64,000 bases of DNA from CAYMEK01 sp964389305 (GTDB lineage Bacteria > Spirochaetota > Spirochaetia > SZUA-6 > DRHE01): NCBI GenBank assembly GCA_964389305.1, contig CAYMEK010000003.1, positions 51,316-115,315 of the forward strand, in the 5' to 3' direction. Shown one piece after another: positions 35,989-45,666 of this stretch (position 1 is its first letter; each line of letters begins with the position of its first letter). The translations under genes were made by a program, and so were the position numbers. The notes beneath the pieces were generated by a model. The model saw nothing but the letters and a program-made list of their open reading frames with translations. It was not told the origin of the DNA and made no database searches.

Positions 35989-36742
35989 CTTCACCTCCTG
36001 CAGTCTCAATGATGGTCTGAATAATTTTCATAATAGGCGAGCCGTCAAGATTTATCAAAGGCTCTCCCCGGTAGATGGTCTCCTCCAGCCTGGGATCGTA
36101 GGGGATGTCAATCAAATGGGGGATGCTGAAACGCTCCAGACGCCCTTTCACTACCTGCATCCTTTCGGCCGGGATCATGTTGGTGATCAGGTATTTCCTG
36201 CGGATCCTGCTGTCCAGGTTCGCGGTAACGGCGTCGATCTTTTCCGCTGAACGCAGGGAGAGCGGATTGTCGCTGACCACGACCAGCAGAGCGTCGATAT
36301 CCCGTGTAGTCCTCCGGCTCAGGTGCTCTAGGCCGGCCTCGTTGTCGAACACCACCCACCTGTACGAGGGGGCCAGGTCATCGGAAAATTTGCGAATCAT
36401 ATTGTTTAGGGCGCAGTAGCAGCCGGGCCCCTCTCCCCGCCCCATAGTGATCAGGTCGAAGCCCTCGGTCTCTTCTATTATCTGGTGCAGCCCCGCTTCC
36501 ACGTAGCTGGCCTTGGTCATCCCGGCAGGCAGCGTCTTGAATGCCTGCAGCACCTCCTCGCGCAGATCGCCTATGGACTGCTGAGGCTCAACGCCGAGCA
36601 GATCACCCAAATTGGAGTCCGGGTCCGCATCCACGGCCAGCACCGGTCCCTCACCCCGGAGCACCAACTGGGTAACGAGCAGCGCCGCGATCGTGGTCTT
36701 TCCGGTGCCGCCTTTCCCGGCTACGGCGATGCTCTTAGGCAT
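35975..36742 (-). CDS. CooC/AcsF-type nickel-insertion ATPase
   Basis: The 255-residue MinD-like ATPase has a deviant Walker A 'GKGGTGKTT' and the Cys-x-Cys metal motif ('GPGCYCALNN') typical of CooC/AcsF, which load nickel into CODH or acetyl-CoA synthase. ATG 36742 overlaps the acsV stop codon by 8 bp; the longer frame to 36814 lies inside acsV. Position between acsV and acsD suggests a role in maturing AcsB. A second CooC is encoded at 50554. Confidence 0.9.
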   Translation of the reverse strand: MPKSIAVAGKGGTGKTTIAALLVTQLVLRGEGPVLAVDADPDSNLGDLLGVEPQQSIGDLREEVLQAFKTLPAGMTKASYVEAGLHQIIEETEGFDLITMGRGEGPGCYCALNNMIRKFSDDLAPSYRWVVFDNEAGLEHLSRRTTRDIDALLVVVSDNPLSLRSAEKIDAVTANLDSRIRRKYLITNMIPAERMQVVKGRLERFSIPHLIDIPYDPRLEETIYRGEPLINLDGSPIMKIIQTIIETAGGEDAST

Positions 36743-38630
36743 GGTGAGTACTCCGGTGGAAAATCTCAATATCCGTATGGGGAAGAAACATCGCTTTCTG
36801 AAACTGTTCAACATAGTCCTTGGCGCCCATCAGGTCGTAGTAGGTAGTGTCCTCCCGGATCTTTTCGATCTTATAGAGCGCCTCCTTGTAGAAGGCCACC
36901 ATTTTGGCCCCCTTGATGGAAGTGTTGCCCGCGAACTCTATCCTTGTTCTGTCTATATCGGGGATCAGGCCGATGGTGATTGCATTCTCTACGTTGATAT
37001 AGGCCCCGAAGGCTCCCGCTATGAAGAAACGCTGGATGTCACCGAAGCTCAGATCCAGCCGCTGTAGCAGGATCTTCATGGCCGCGAAGATCGCGGCTTT
37101 GGCCGTGACCACGTTCTCGACGTCGGATTCACTGATATACACCGGGCGTCCCGTACCGGTTTCGGTCCCATCGGCCAGGATGAAGCGCTTCAGGCCCTCC
37201 ACTTCCACCATCCGGGGTTTTTCTTCCTGGACGAAGCTGCCGGAACGGTCGATATAGCCCTCGCGGAGAAGCACCGCCACGGCATCGATGATCCCCGAGC
37301 CGCAGATCCCTTTCGGGGGTCTGCCATCGATGGTCCCATATCTGATTTCACCGTTTTCGGTATAGACCTTTTCGATGGCCCCGGCTTCGGCGCGCATTCC
37401 GCAGTCCACGCTAGCCCCCTCGAGAGCCGGACCGGCGGAAGCGGAAGTAGCCACCAGCCACTCACGGTTTCCGATTACGATTTCGCCGTTGGTCCCGATG
37501 TCCATCAGCAGGCTCAGCTCCGAACGCTCATTGATGCGGGTCGCCAGGATGCCGGCGGTGATGTCGCTGCCTACCCAGCCGCTGATGGCGGGCAGGCTGT
37601 ACAGCAGACCTCGGGGATTGATGTTCAACCCCACCTCCACCGCCCGCAGCGGCGGGGCGGATACCGTGGTGGGCACGTAGGGATTGCGGCGGATATTCCT
37701 CGTGCACAGACCGAGCAGGAAGTGCCCCATGGCCGTGTTTCCCGAACACACCACCGCCAGGATATCCTTGAGCTTGATGTTGTTCGCATCGGCAAGCTGG
37801 TCGATCAGACCGTTGATGTCATCCACCAGCAGCTTCTGCAGCTCCTCGATTCCCTTCTGCTCGGCTGTGATCATGCGCCGGGTTACCTCGCGGCCGTAAA
37901 TCCCCTGGGAGTTGAAACAGGCGCGGGCATCGATCGTTTCCATGGTGTCGGCGTTCACCAGATGGGCCACGATAGTGGTGGTTCCCATATCCACCACGGC
38001 CATGTAGTTGCGCTCGGCCGTGTTCCCGCCTTCGATGTTCATCACCTCGGCGATATCCCTCCTCAGACCCACGGTGGCGGTGATCCGGTAGTCGTGCCGG
38101 CGGAGGATCTCCGGTATGCTCTTGATAATCTTCAGCCCCATCTGCATGGATCGATACTTCAGGGCCTTGCGGATCGCGTCGTCGACCCGCTGGTGGTCGG
38201 CCGCATTATCGGCCAGGTCGGGCTTGTCCAGCTCCAGGTACACCTTGGTAACCAATGGCGCCGGTTTGAGGTCCCTCTCGTACTCCCAGCCTTCGGTTAG
38301 GTCCCTGAAGCGGGTCGCATCCTGGGCGGCGACCACCTTCTCCTTGGCCCAGGTCTCCTCGGGTATCTCGACCACCAGGTTGTCGGTGACCGGCGTCTGG
38401 CAGGCTAGAACAAAACCCTGGCGGATCTCCTCGCGGGTCAGCTTGGCCGAGACCTTTCCGGTGACCTCCCCCTGTTTGACGATCATCTTACAGCGGCCGC
38501 AGATGCCGTCCCCTCCGCAGAGATTATTGATCGTAATCCCGGCCCGGTAGGCCGCTTCAAGCAGACTGGTGTCCGCCTGGACCCGTACGGACTTGTTTTG
38601 GGGTTTGAAGGTTACCGAGTAACTGGACAT
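36735..38630 (-). CDS. acsV: Corrinoid protein reductive activator AcsV (2Fe-2S, ASKHA-type)
   Basis: The 631-residue protein has an N-terminal plant-type [2Fe-2S] ferredoxin domain (Cys38, Cys44, Cys47, Cys77), a linker, then an actin-like ATPase domain (about 205-600: 'MAVVDMGTTTIVAHLVN', 'LLMDIGTNGEIVIGN', 'FIAGAFGAYIN'). RACE-type activators reduce cob(II) back to cob(I) with ATP. It lies between acsC and the cooC-type gene. Confidence 0.93.
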   Translation of the reverse strand: MSSYSVTFKPQNKSVRVQADTSLLEAAYRAGITINNLCGGDGICGRCKMIVKQGEVTGKVSAKLTREEIRQGFVLACQTPVTDNLVVEIPEETWAKEKVVAAQDATRFRDLTEGWEYERDLKPAPLVTKVYLELDKPDLADNAADHQRVDDAIRKALKYRSMQMGLKIIKSIPEILRRHDYRITATVGLRRDIAEVMNIEGGNTAERNYMAVVDMGTTTIVAHLVNADTMETIDARACFNSQGIYGREVTRRMITAEQKGIEELQKLLVDDINGLIDQLADANNIKLKDILAVVCSGNTAMGHFLLGLCTRNIRRNPYVPTTVSAPPLRAVEVGLNINPRGLLYSLPAISGWVGSDITAGILATRINERSELSLLMDIGTNGEIVIGNREWLVATSASAGPALEGASVDCGMRAEAGAIEKVYTENGEIRYGTIDGRPPKGICGSGIIDAVAVLLREGYIDRSGSFVQEEKPRMVEVEGLKRFILADGTETGTGRPVYISESDVENVVTAKAAIFAAMKILLQRLDLSFGDIQRFFIAGAFGAYINVENAITIGLIPDIDRTRIEFAGNTSIKGAKMVAFYKEALYKIEKIREDTTYYDLMGAKDYVEQFQKAMFLPHTDIEIFHRSTHHA

Positions 38631-38698
38631 TCGAAAACTATTCTCAACCTTGTTTGCCGTGCTCTTCTATTCGCGGCTTTCCGCCTACCTGCACAGGG

Positions 38699-40030
38699 TT
38701 AAAAGTTGGGCCATTTCTGCAAGAAGGCCGGAATTTCCCGGGCGCTTTCCGGCCCGATAATCACTTCCTTCCACTCCGAGGTGTCCTCTATCTCCGCCCG
38801 GAAAATGGGCAACAGCCCCGGTATGATCAGCTTGCGGTGCTTGACTTTGTCGGCCACCTTCTGCCCGGCAATGGTCTTGACCACCGCCTCCGCCGAGATC
38901 TTGTCTCCGGCGTAAGCGTTCAGCACGCCCAGTCCTTCCGTGTCCACCACGCAGATATAGGCCGGCACCTTGCTGCGCTCCACCTCCCCGGCCACGCTGA
39001 AGTAGGTCAGCGAGAAGTTGGTGGTGAACATTACGGGCGCCTGGTCGCCCGGGCCCCCGATCTCGTAAAGCTTGGCCTCCACGGTGTTGGGAACCTGCGG
39101 ATCCGTATATACATCCTGTACCGTGACCATTATGGGCAGAAGCTCCCAGGGTTCCAGCCCGTTGATCAGGACGATCCCGGCATACTTGGCGGCAAACACC
39201 CCACCCAGGATACCCTCCAGGTCCGCAGACCCGCCGTCCAGCTCGACCATAGCCGGATAGCCCAGGGGCCGGAACTGTTTCTTCAATGCGGCGCGGCGTG
39301 CGACGGTCAGAGTGCGGATCGTGTCGCCGCCGTTATCCGTAAAGGCCAACATCAGGTCCTCGGCGCCCTTGTCCTTGGCTTTGGTGGTCAGCTCCGCCAT
39401 CTCCTCGAGCGTCCCGCCAGCCACGGCCAAGGGCACCTTGGCTGCCGCCGCGACCGCGGCCAGGGATTCCACGTTCGAGGCATCCGCCTTGTAGATCAGG
39501 GGCTTCAGTTCCTTGATCGCTTCCACCGCCGTCTTCAGGGCGTCAGCCTTCGAGCCCACCAGGATCAAGGGCAGCTCGCTCTTTTCGGCGGCCAGCCTGG
39601 CCCGGGACGCCGGATCCGAAGTCTCCACCTCGACGGCGCAGAGCCGCACTTTGAGCACCGCACCGACCCGAGGATACACCCGCTTGTTGGCCTCTTCTAT
39701 CCTTGCCGCCGCCTCCTGGTCCGACAGGGAGGCGGGAATCCGGACCGCAATCCCGGTGGGGCGGTGGAACTTTTCCTCGTGGCGGAACATGACGGTTTCC
39801 TGTCCGATCTCGAAAGTCTTCCCATCGGGACCGATCTTGATCAAACGCATGGGCGGGGAGGAAGCTTCGGATAAGCTGGCTTTGCCTTCCTCCGATATAT
39901 GGGGACAATCTGTGACGGCTCTCTGCTTGGCTGCCACCTGCATGGCGAAGGCCATACAGGTCGGCAGCCCGCAGTCCTTGCAGTTGGTTTTGGGCAGACT
40001 TTTATAGATCTGCATTCCCGTTAAGGCCAT
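38699..40030 (-). CDS. acsC: Corrinoid/iron-sulfur protein large subunit
   Basis: The 443-residue protein carries the N-terminal [4Fe-4S] motif with Cys17, Cys20, Cys25 and Cys42, and a TIM-barrel plus B12-binding C-terminal region ('AYAGDKISAEAVVKTIAGQK'). The low-potential cluster passes electrons to cobalt during reactivation. It partners AcsD. Spacing to acsB is 26 bp. Confidence 0.94.
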   Translation of the reverse strand: MALTGMQIYKSLPKTNCKDCGLPTCMAFAMQVAAKQRAVTDCPHISEEGKASLSEASSPPMRLIKIGPDGKTFEIGQETVMFRHEEKFHRPTGIAVRIPASLSDQEAAARIEEANKRVYPRVGAVLKVRLCAVEVETSDPASRARLAAEKSELPLILVGSKADALKTAVEAIKELKPLIYKADASNVESLAAVAAAAKVPLAVAGGTLEEMAELTTKAKDKGAEDLMLAFTDNGGDTIRTLTVARRAALKKQFRPLGYPAMVELDGGSADLEGILGGVFAAKYAGIVLINGLEPWELLPIMVTVQDVYTDPQVPNTVEAKLYEIGGPGDQAPVMFTTNFSLTYFSVAGEVERSKVPAYICVVDTEGLGVLNAYAGDKISAEAVVKTIAGQKVADKVKHRKLIIPGLLPIFRAEIEDTSEWKEVIIGPESAREIPAFLQKWPNF

Positions 40031-40056
40031 AAATCACTCCTTGTGTTTCACATGTT

Positions 40057-42279
40057 TTAGAACAGGGACTCCATCTCGAGCGCCGGGTGTCCCACTTTGC
40101 CGAGGTACTCTACCAGTTGGTCCGGCATCTCCGCGTCTTCCTCGGTGGCGATCTTGTCCCACAGCTCGGAGAGCCCTTCCTTTTCCAGCTGGGGCTTGAG
40201 CCTCTCCTGCACCTCCTCCTTGAGCTGCTTGGTCATCCAGACGATACGCTGGTGCCCGCCCTCGCCGGAGATGAACTTCGGGCTGGAGATATACAGCTTG
40301 CCGATTCCGGTAAAGCCCGGTATCTGCTGACCGCCCCCGACCTGTCCCGCCAGGGTGGAAAAGGTCATCCCGATAGGCGTCATGCCCGTAAAGTCCCGGT
40401 CCACGATCATGATCCCGTTAGCCTCGGGCACCACGGCGGCAATGCACTCGAAACAGCCGCAGGAGGTCATGGGCTCCTCCATTATGGCGTAGGCATTGAA
40501 CTTCTTCAAGTTGCCGTTGGATTTCACATCGATATAGGCGTTGATGTTGGTCCACTGTCCCTTGACCGGATCGATCACCTCGCCTTTCTTCACCGGCTCG
40601 TTGGGACCATGCTCATCGATCTGATGCGAGGCCTTGCAGTCCAGCCAGGTGTAGGCGCCGCAGAGCCCAAGACGCTGAGGAGTGACAATGCAGACGTGGT
40701 TGGGGGCGTAGGACTGGCAGAGGGTGCAGGAGTAGTACTCGTCCACATCCTCGTCGGTCATGGCACCGACCTTGTCGTCCCGCTGGCTGTAGACCGCCTT
40801 GGCCTGATCCACCAGCTCGGCCACCTTGTCCTTGTCGGTGTAGATCCTGACCTGCACCCGGTCTACGATTTTCGTAAAATCCTCGTGCATCTTGGCGACC
40901 AGGATCTCGCCGAGGTCCTTGACCTTGAAGCCCTTGGAAAACGCCTCTTTGGAGATCCGCACCCAGACAATTGCGCGCTGCCCCATGTGGAAAATGCCGT
41001 GAGCGCAGGAAATGAACTCATGTATCCGCCGCTCCAACACGCTTTCGAAATCTTCCTGAAACTCCCTGCCGGCCACATCAACCGTGATCCCCAGCGGATA
41101 GGCCTGGCCCTCTTTCATCTCCTCGATCTCCGGGCCGACCACCTCGATCTTGCCGTCCTCCACCTCGTCCATGGGCTTCATGCGCAGCAGCTCGAAAGCC
41201 TGCGTATACTTGCCGCCGAACTGTACGTGCATGTCTTCCTTGCGCACCCTCTCGCCTTCGAAGCCGGCTCCGTAGGGGACGGGAATCGGTATTTCTTCGA
41301 TTTTTATGGTCAGGCCGCGCAGCTCGATGGCCCGGCTGATTATCTCTTCCAGCTTGATACCGGAGATGACATGCTCGTAGGTGCAGATGCCGGTGGGGTG
41401 AATTTCGGGGATCGGCACGTCGGCGATCACGGGAAAGCCGAAGTTTATCGCCCCTGCGGCCGTGGCGTACTTCTCGTCGGTGATGAGCTGTCCGTCATCC
41501 AGCCCCTTGGCCTTGCTGTCGGCTCCGAGGGCCATGACGAAGGCATGCACCCGCTCCTTGTTGTACAGAAGAATTTCCCGGGCTGCCTTCATGTCCCCAG
41601 GCTCCACGCCTCCGAACGTCATGGCCGAGCGGGCCGCGAAGTTCAGGGCATGAACGGCGGCGGTGATCTCCTTACCGTAGGGAACCGTGAAGGTGTCCCA
41701 GTTCATCTCCACGTTCTCCTCGGCCAGCTGCTCGGCAATGGCCCGGCCGTTGCTGTGACCGGCCATGAACACCAGGATGTTGCGGGCCTGAAAGCCCTGG
41801 ATGAGCTTGACCGCCTCCTCATTCTTCTTGGTGCAGCCGGCGATGGCCACGAATCCGGGCATGCGGCCGTCCACCAGCTTGATCCCCTGCTGGCGCAGCA
41901 CGTTGTCGGGCGTAAATCCCAGCCAGATGCCGTTCACGGGATTGCCGTTGACGTACTTGAGGGATTCAATGATCTCTTCGGCGATCAGAGTCGCCACCCC
42001 CGAATCGAGAGTCTCGCCGAGATAGGGCAGCCAGAGCTCGTTGACGGGTATGCGGCCGAGAAGCTTCCTGGCTTCCTGGAGACTCTCTTCCAGGTCCCCT
42101 AGCTTTTGCACCTTCTGTCCCAGAAACAAAAGCATGATGGGAAGGTAGTAGGCTGTGTTCGGATAGGCAACCGGTACATCCTTTCCCTTGGCCTTGATTG
42201 TCTTTTGGAGATCTTCTTCGGCCCGGGAGACCATCTCGTGGGCCCCGCGGATCGCTGCAGTGGCAATAATCTTTGACAT
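40057..42279 (-). CDS. acsB: Acetyl-CoA synthase (CODH/ACS alpha subunit)
   Basis: The 740-residue enzyme is full bacterial length, including the N-terminal CODH-docking domain that archaeal forms lack. The A-cluster cubane ligands are Cys518, Cys521, Cys530 and Cys540; Cys607-Gly-Cys609 ('SCGCFECI') binds the distal nickel. It joins CO, a methyl group from AcsCD and CoA into acetyl-CoA. Its CODH partner is encoded about 8 kb upstream in the same transcript direction, unusually far with a diaphorase module between. Confidence 0.96.
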   Translation of the reverse strand: MSKIIATAAIRGAHEMVSRAEEDLQKTIKAKGKDVPVAYPNTAYYLPIMLLFLGQKVQKLGDLEESLQEARKLLGRIPVNELWLPYLGETLDSGVATLIAEEIIESLKYVNGNPVNGIWLGFTPDNVLRQQGIKLVDGRMPGFVAIAGCTKKNEEAVKLIQGFQARNILVFMAGHSNGRAIAEQLAEENVEMNWDTFTVPYGKEITAAVHALNFAARSAMTFGGVEPGDMKAAREILLYNKERVHAFVMALGADSKAKGLDDGQLITDEKYATAAGAINFGFPVIADVPIPEIHPTGICTYEHVISGIKLEEIISRAIELRGLTIKIEEIPIPVPYGAGFEGERVRKEDMHVQFGGKYTQAFELLRMKPMDEVEDGKIEVVGPEIEEMKEGQAYPLGITVDVAGREFQEDFESVLERRIHEFISCAHGIFHMGQRAIVWVRISKEAFSKGFKVKDLGEILVAKMHEDFTKIVDRVQVRIYTDKDKVAELVDQAKAVYSQRDDKVGAMTDEDVDEYYSCTLCQSYAPNHVCIVTPQRLGLCGAYTWLDCKASHQIDEHGPNEPVKKGEVIDPVKGQWTNINAYIDVKSNGNLKKFNAYAIMEEPMTSCGCFECIAAVVPEANGIMIVDRDFTGMTPIGMTFSTLAGQVGGGQQIPGFTGIGKLYISSPKFISGEGGHQRIVWMTKQLKEEVQERLKPQLEKEGLSELWDKIATEEDAEMPDQLVEYLGKVGHPALEMESLF

Positions 42280-42302
42280 CTCTTAAAGACTCCTTTCTCG
42301 AT

Positions 42303-43139
42303 CTAATTCTTAGCAATTAACTGCTCGAGGGGAGTTACCTGGCCTTCGCTCGCCCCGATTCCCAGAGCCCTGGCCGTATGCTTTCTGCGGCACACGGGAC
42401 AGAGGCGGGCCAGCTTCCGGTACTCCTCCCAATCTATCTTGACCCTGTCGCCGATGGCCTGAGACAGGGGAACGCTGACGGTGCGTACACCGCATTCCTC
42501 GCAGAGCAGCAGTTTAGCGCGGCTCTTGAACGGGGAAATTTCCGCCTCCGCGGTATCGGCGTGGATGCGAATCTGGATCGTGCCTACGGGACAGACAGCC
42601 GCACAGGCGCCGCAGGCGATGCAGCTCTCCGAGGGCTGGCGAAAGGGGGCCGCTACTGCCCGATCCACCCCGCGACCGGCGAAACCGATGGCGGAAGCCC
42701 CGATAACCTCCTCGCAGACCGCCACGCACAGCCCGCACAAGATGCAGTTGCGCTGGCTCTCCGTGACCTTCGGATAGGGAGTTCCCCGCACTCCCATCCT
42801 GGCTGCCAGATCCTGCAGCTCTCTGGAATCCGGCGCCCGGGCCAGAAGGAGCTGCATCACGCCGTTTCGAACCCGGACCGCCCTTTGGCTGGAAACGCTT
42901 ACGGTGATATCCCGGCGCACCGGGTAGTTGCAGGAGGTAACCAGGCGGCCGGGCCGGTCGTGAACCTGTTCACGTCCATTCCACACCTCCACCATGCAGA
43001 TCCGGCAAATACCCAGGGCGGGAACCGCCGGGCTGTAGCACAACGTCGGGATCCAGATTCGAGCTTTACGGGCCGCCTCGAGGATGGTCGACCCGGCGGC
43101 CACGTCTATCGATTTTCCTTCTATATTAATGACAGGCAC
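42303..43139 (-). CDS. HydA/HoxU-like 2Fe-2S/4Fe-4S electron-transfer subunit without H-cluster
   Basis: The 278-residue protein has a [2Fe-2S] domain (Cys34, Cys45, Cys48, Cys70) and a two-cluster [4Fe-4S] ferredoxin domain ('CILCGLCVAVC', 'CIACGACAAVC'), like the N-terminal third of FeFe-hydrogenase HydA/HndD or NuoG. The His-Cys cluster ligands expected between these domains are missing and the H-cluster domain is absent. A C-terminal pair 'CEEC...CPVC' could bind zinc or Fe-S. It follows the NuoF-like gene by 15 bp, so it probably links the flavin subunit to ferredoxin or to a catalytic partner. Confidence 0.85.
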   Translation of the reverse strand: MPVINIEGKSIDVAAGSTILEAARKARIWIPTLCYSPAVPALGICRICMVEVWNGREQVHDRPGRLVTSCNYPVRRDITVSVSSQRAVRVRNGVMQLLLARAPDSRELQDLAARMGVRGTPYPKVTESQRNCILCGLCVAVCEEVIGASAIGFAGRGVDRAVAAPFRQPSESCIACGACAAVCPVGTIQIRIHADTAEAEISPFKSRAKLLLCEECGVRTVSVPLSQAIGDRVKIDWEEYRKLARLCPVCRRKHTARALGIGASEGQVTPLEQLIAKN

Positions 43140-43154
43140 TTTTCTATAGCCTCC

Positions 43155-45059
43155 TCATACTTTCAGTACGGCCCCGAAGGGGCATTTCTCGAAGCAGATG
43201 TTGCACTTGGTGCAGATCGTCTGATCGATCACGTGGGGCTGCTTGCGCTCGCCCGTTATCGCCTCCACCGGGCAGTTCTTGCGGCAGATGCCGCAGCCGG
43301 TGCAGGTTTCGGGGTCTATCCGGTACAGGAAAAGACCCTTGCACTCCTTGGCCGGGCAGCGCTTGTTGATGATGTGCTCCTCGTACTCCTCCCTGAAGTA
43401 ACGAAGCGTGGAAAGGATCGGATTGGCCGCCGTCTTGCCCAGGGCGCAGAGGGAGCCCTCCGATAACAGCCCCGCCAGCTCCTCCAGCCTGTCCAGGTCC
43501 GCCGGCTCCCCCTTGCCGCCGGTGATCCGGTCCAGGATGTGGAGCATCTGGGCCAGGCCCTCCCGGCAGGGGGTGCATTTGCCGCAGGATTCGCTTTTCA
43601 GGAAGCCGAGGAAGTATCTGGCCAGGTTGACCATGCAGGTATCCTCGTCCATGACGATCATGCCGCCCGAACCCATCATGGACCCCAGGCGGGTCAGCTC
43701 GTCGAAATCCACCGGCGCATCCAGGTACTCGGCGGGGATGCAGCCTCCGGAGGGACCGCCGGTCTGTACGGCCTTGAAGGCTTTGCCGTTCCTGACGCCC
43801 CCGCCGATCTCTTCGATGATCTGGCGCAGGGTGATGCCCATGGGTACCTCTACCAACCCGGTATTGATAATCTTGCCGACCAGGCTGAAAACCTTGGTGC
43901 CCTTGGAGCTCTCGGTGCCTATGCCGGAAAACCAGGCGCCGCCGCGGTTGATAATGGCGGGAACGTTGGCCCAGGTCTCCACATTGTTCAATACCGTGGG
44001 CCGGCCGTTCAAACCGCTTTCCACCGTGTGTATGTATTTGGCCCTGGGCTCCCCTACACGTCCCTCCAGGGAGGCCATCAGGGCGGTTGACTCGCCGCAG
44101 ACGAAGGCGCCGCCGCCCCGGTTGATGCGGACATCGAAACAAAAGCCGCTTCCCAGGATGTCCTCGCCCAAAAAACCCAGCCGGCGGGCGTCTGCAATGG
44201 CTTTTTGAAGATGTCCCACCGCCAGGGGGTATTCGTTGCGCACGTAGATGTAGCCCTGCCCGGCGCCAACGGCGTAGGCCCCGATGATCATGCCTTCGAG
44301 GACCGCGTGGGGGTTTCCCTCCATGACCGAGCGGTCCATGAAGGCGCCAGGGTCGCCCTCGTCGCCGTTGCAGATGACGTACCTGTCCTCGCCCGGAGCT
44401 TCGATGCAGCTACGCCACTTGCGCGCGGTGGGAAAGCCTCCGCCCCCCCGGCCTCTCAGTCCGGAAGTCTCGACCTCGGTGATGATCGCCTGCCTGTCCA
44501 TCCCGGAAAGCGCCTTGGCCAGGGCGGAATAGCCGCCGACGAGCAGATAGTCGTCGATGTCGGTCGGATCGATCCGGCCGTTCTGCTCCAGCACGATCCT
44601 CTTCTGCACACTGTAAAAAGGTATCTCTCCCGGGCTTTTCACTCTCTTGCCCGTCCTCGAGTCCTGGTACAGAAGCCGCTCCACCAACCTGCCTCCCAGA
44701 ACAGTTTCGCGGAAAATCTCCGCCACATCGGGTTCCTCCACGCTGTGGTAGAGAATGTCGCCGGGCTCTATGACCACGATCGGACCCAGCTCGCAGAGCC
44801 CGTGGCAGCCCACGTGCTTGGCCTCGACAACCGCGACGGCGCCCGGCGCCCCGCCTTTCCCGCCGTTGCCCCCGCTGGCCTGCTCGGCGGCCTGGCGAAA
44901 AAGCTCGTACAGCCGGCGGGAACCCTTGGCGGCGCAGCCGGTGCCGATGCAGACCCGTACGGTCGTGGTCTGGGACTTTTGGGCGGCTTTAAGCTTTCCA
45001 CGGTAGGATTCGAGATCCTGCGGATTGCGGATCGTTTTCTCAAGCGCAGCGGTCGCCAC
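43155..45059 (-). CDS. NuoF/HydB-like NAD(H)-binding flavin subunit
   Basis: The 634-residue protein has an N-terminal thioredoxin-like [2Fe-2S] domain (about 30-120), the NAD/FMN fold ('GRGGGGFPTARKW', 'GDEGDPGAFMDR'), SLBB, the [4Fe-4S] site 'ESCGKCTPCREG' and a C-terminal two-cluster ferredoxin domain ('CTGCGICRKNCP', 'CTKCNICFEKCP'). This is the layout of HydB/HndC of electron-bifurcating enzymes. It handles NAD(H) and connects it to ferredoxin. Its stop precedes the HydA-like gene and its start is 1 bp from the NuoE-like stop. Confidence 0.93.
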   Translation of the reverse strand: MATAALEKTIRNPQDLESYRGKLKAAQKSQTTTVRVCIGTGCAAKGSRRLYELFRQAAEQASGGNGGKGGAPGAVAVVEAKHVGCHGLCELGPIVVIEPGDILYHSVEEPDVAEIFRETVLGGRLVERLLYQDSRTGKRVKSPGEIPFYSVQKRIVLEQNGRIDPTDIDDYLLVGGYSALAKALSGMDRQAIITEVETSGLRGRGGGGFPTARKWRSCIEAPGEDRYVICNGDEGDPGAFMDRSVMEGNPHAVLEGMIIGAYAVGAGQGYIYVRNEYPLAVGHLQKAIADARRLGFLGEDILGSGFCFDVRINRGGGAFVCGESTALMASLEGRVGEPRAKYIHTVESGLNGRPTVLNNVETWANVPAIINRGGAWFSGIGTESSKGTKVFSLVGKIINTGLVEVPMGITLRQIIEEIGGGVRNGKAFKAVQTGGPSGGCIPAEYLDAPVDFDELTRLGSMMGSGGMIVMDEDTCMVNLARYFLGFLKSESCGKCTPCREGLAQMLHILDRITGGKGEPADLDRLEELAGLLSEGSLCALGKTAANPILSTLRYFREEYEEHIINKRCPAKECKGLFLYRIDPETCTGCGICRKNCPVEAITGERKQPHVIDQTICTKCNICFEKCPFGAVLKV

Positions 45060-45060
45060 C

Positions 45061-45666
45061 TTAGCTACCCTTCCCTTCTTTACCGCGCCCGGGAGCGCTT
45101 TTTTTCGCAGCGCTTTTCCCGGCGCTTCCGGCCGCCGTTCGGCCGCTTTTCTTGGCCACAGCGGCGGCGGCCGGGCCGGCCGCTGCCGGCGGGGCTGCTT
45201 CCTCCTGCCTGGAAAGGCCTTTCAGGATCTGCAAGGCCGAATCCGGGTTGACTCCGTCGTAATACTTGCCGTCCACGATCATCACCGGCGCCAAAGCGCA
45301 TGCACCTACGCAGTTCACGGCTTGAAGGGTGAACAGTCTGTCCGAAGTAGTGCCTCCGGGCTCGATCCCATATTCCTCGCAGATGGCCTCGGAGATCCGC
45401 GGCGCCCCCTTGAGATGACAGACCGTGCCCATGCAGAGGGTGACTTCGTGCTGGCCCTTGGGAGCCAGCCGGAAGGAGGAGTAGAACATGGCCACGCCGT
45501 ATACCCGGGTCAGAGGTACCTCCAGCTCGGCGGCCAGGCTGCGAAGCTGTTCTGCGGGCAGATACCCGTACTCGGCCTGCAGGTCTTGCATCATCGGAAT
45601 CAGCATCCCCGCGTCTCGCCCGTTGCGCTCCACAATATCCTTTACAATCTCTCGATCCATGATCAA
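45061..45666 (-). CDS. NuoE/HydC-like 2Fe-2S subunit with Ala/Lys-rich tail
   Basis: Residues 1-155 match NuoE/HydC: helical start, then thioredoxin-like [2Fe-2S] ligands in 'CMGTVC' and 'CVGACA'. The last 45 or so residues are an Ala/Gly/Lys/Arg-rich, probably disordered basic tail not typical of the family. It partners the NuoF-like subunit. It overlaps the phosphatase gene by 4 bp. Confidence 0.91.
   Translation of the reverse strand: MIMDREIVKDIVERNGRDAGMLIPMMQDLQAEYGYLPAEQLRSLAAELEVPLTRVYGVAMFYSSFRLAPKGQHEVTLCMGTVCHLKGAPRISEAICEEYGIEPGGTTSDRLFTLQAVNCVGACALAPVMIVDGKYYDGVNPDSALQILKGLSRQEEAAPPAAAGPAAAAVAKKSGRTAAGSAGKSAAKKSAPGRGKEGKGS

Noticed and set aside
40087..42102. 671-codon plus-strand open frame opposite acsB
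   Set aside because: Shadow frame; His/Leu/Gly-rich without motifs, against a textbook acetyl-CoA synthase on the other strand.
42303..43139. FeFe hydrogenase catalytic subunit HydA
   Set aside because: The H-cluster domain is missing; only the N-terminal electron-transfer part is present.
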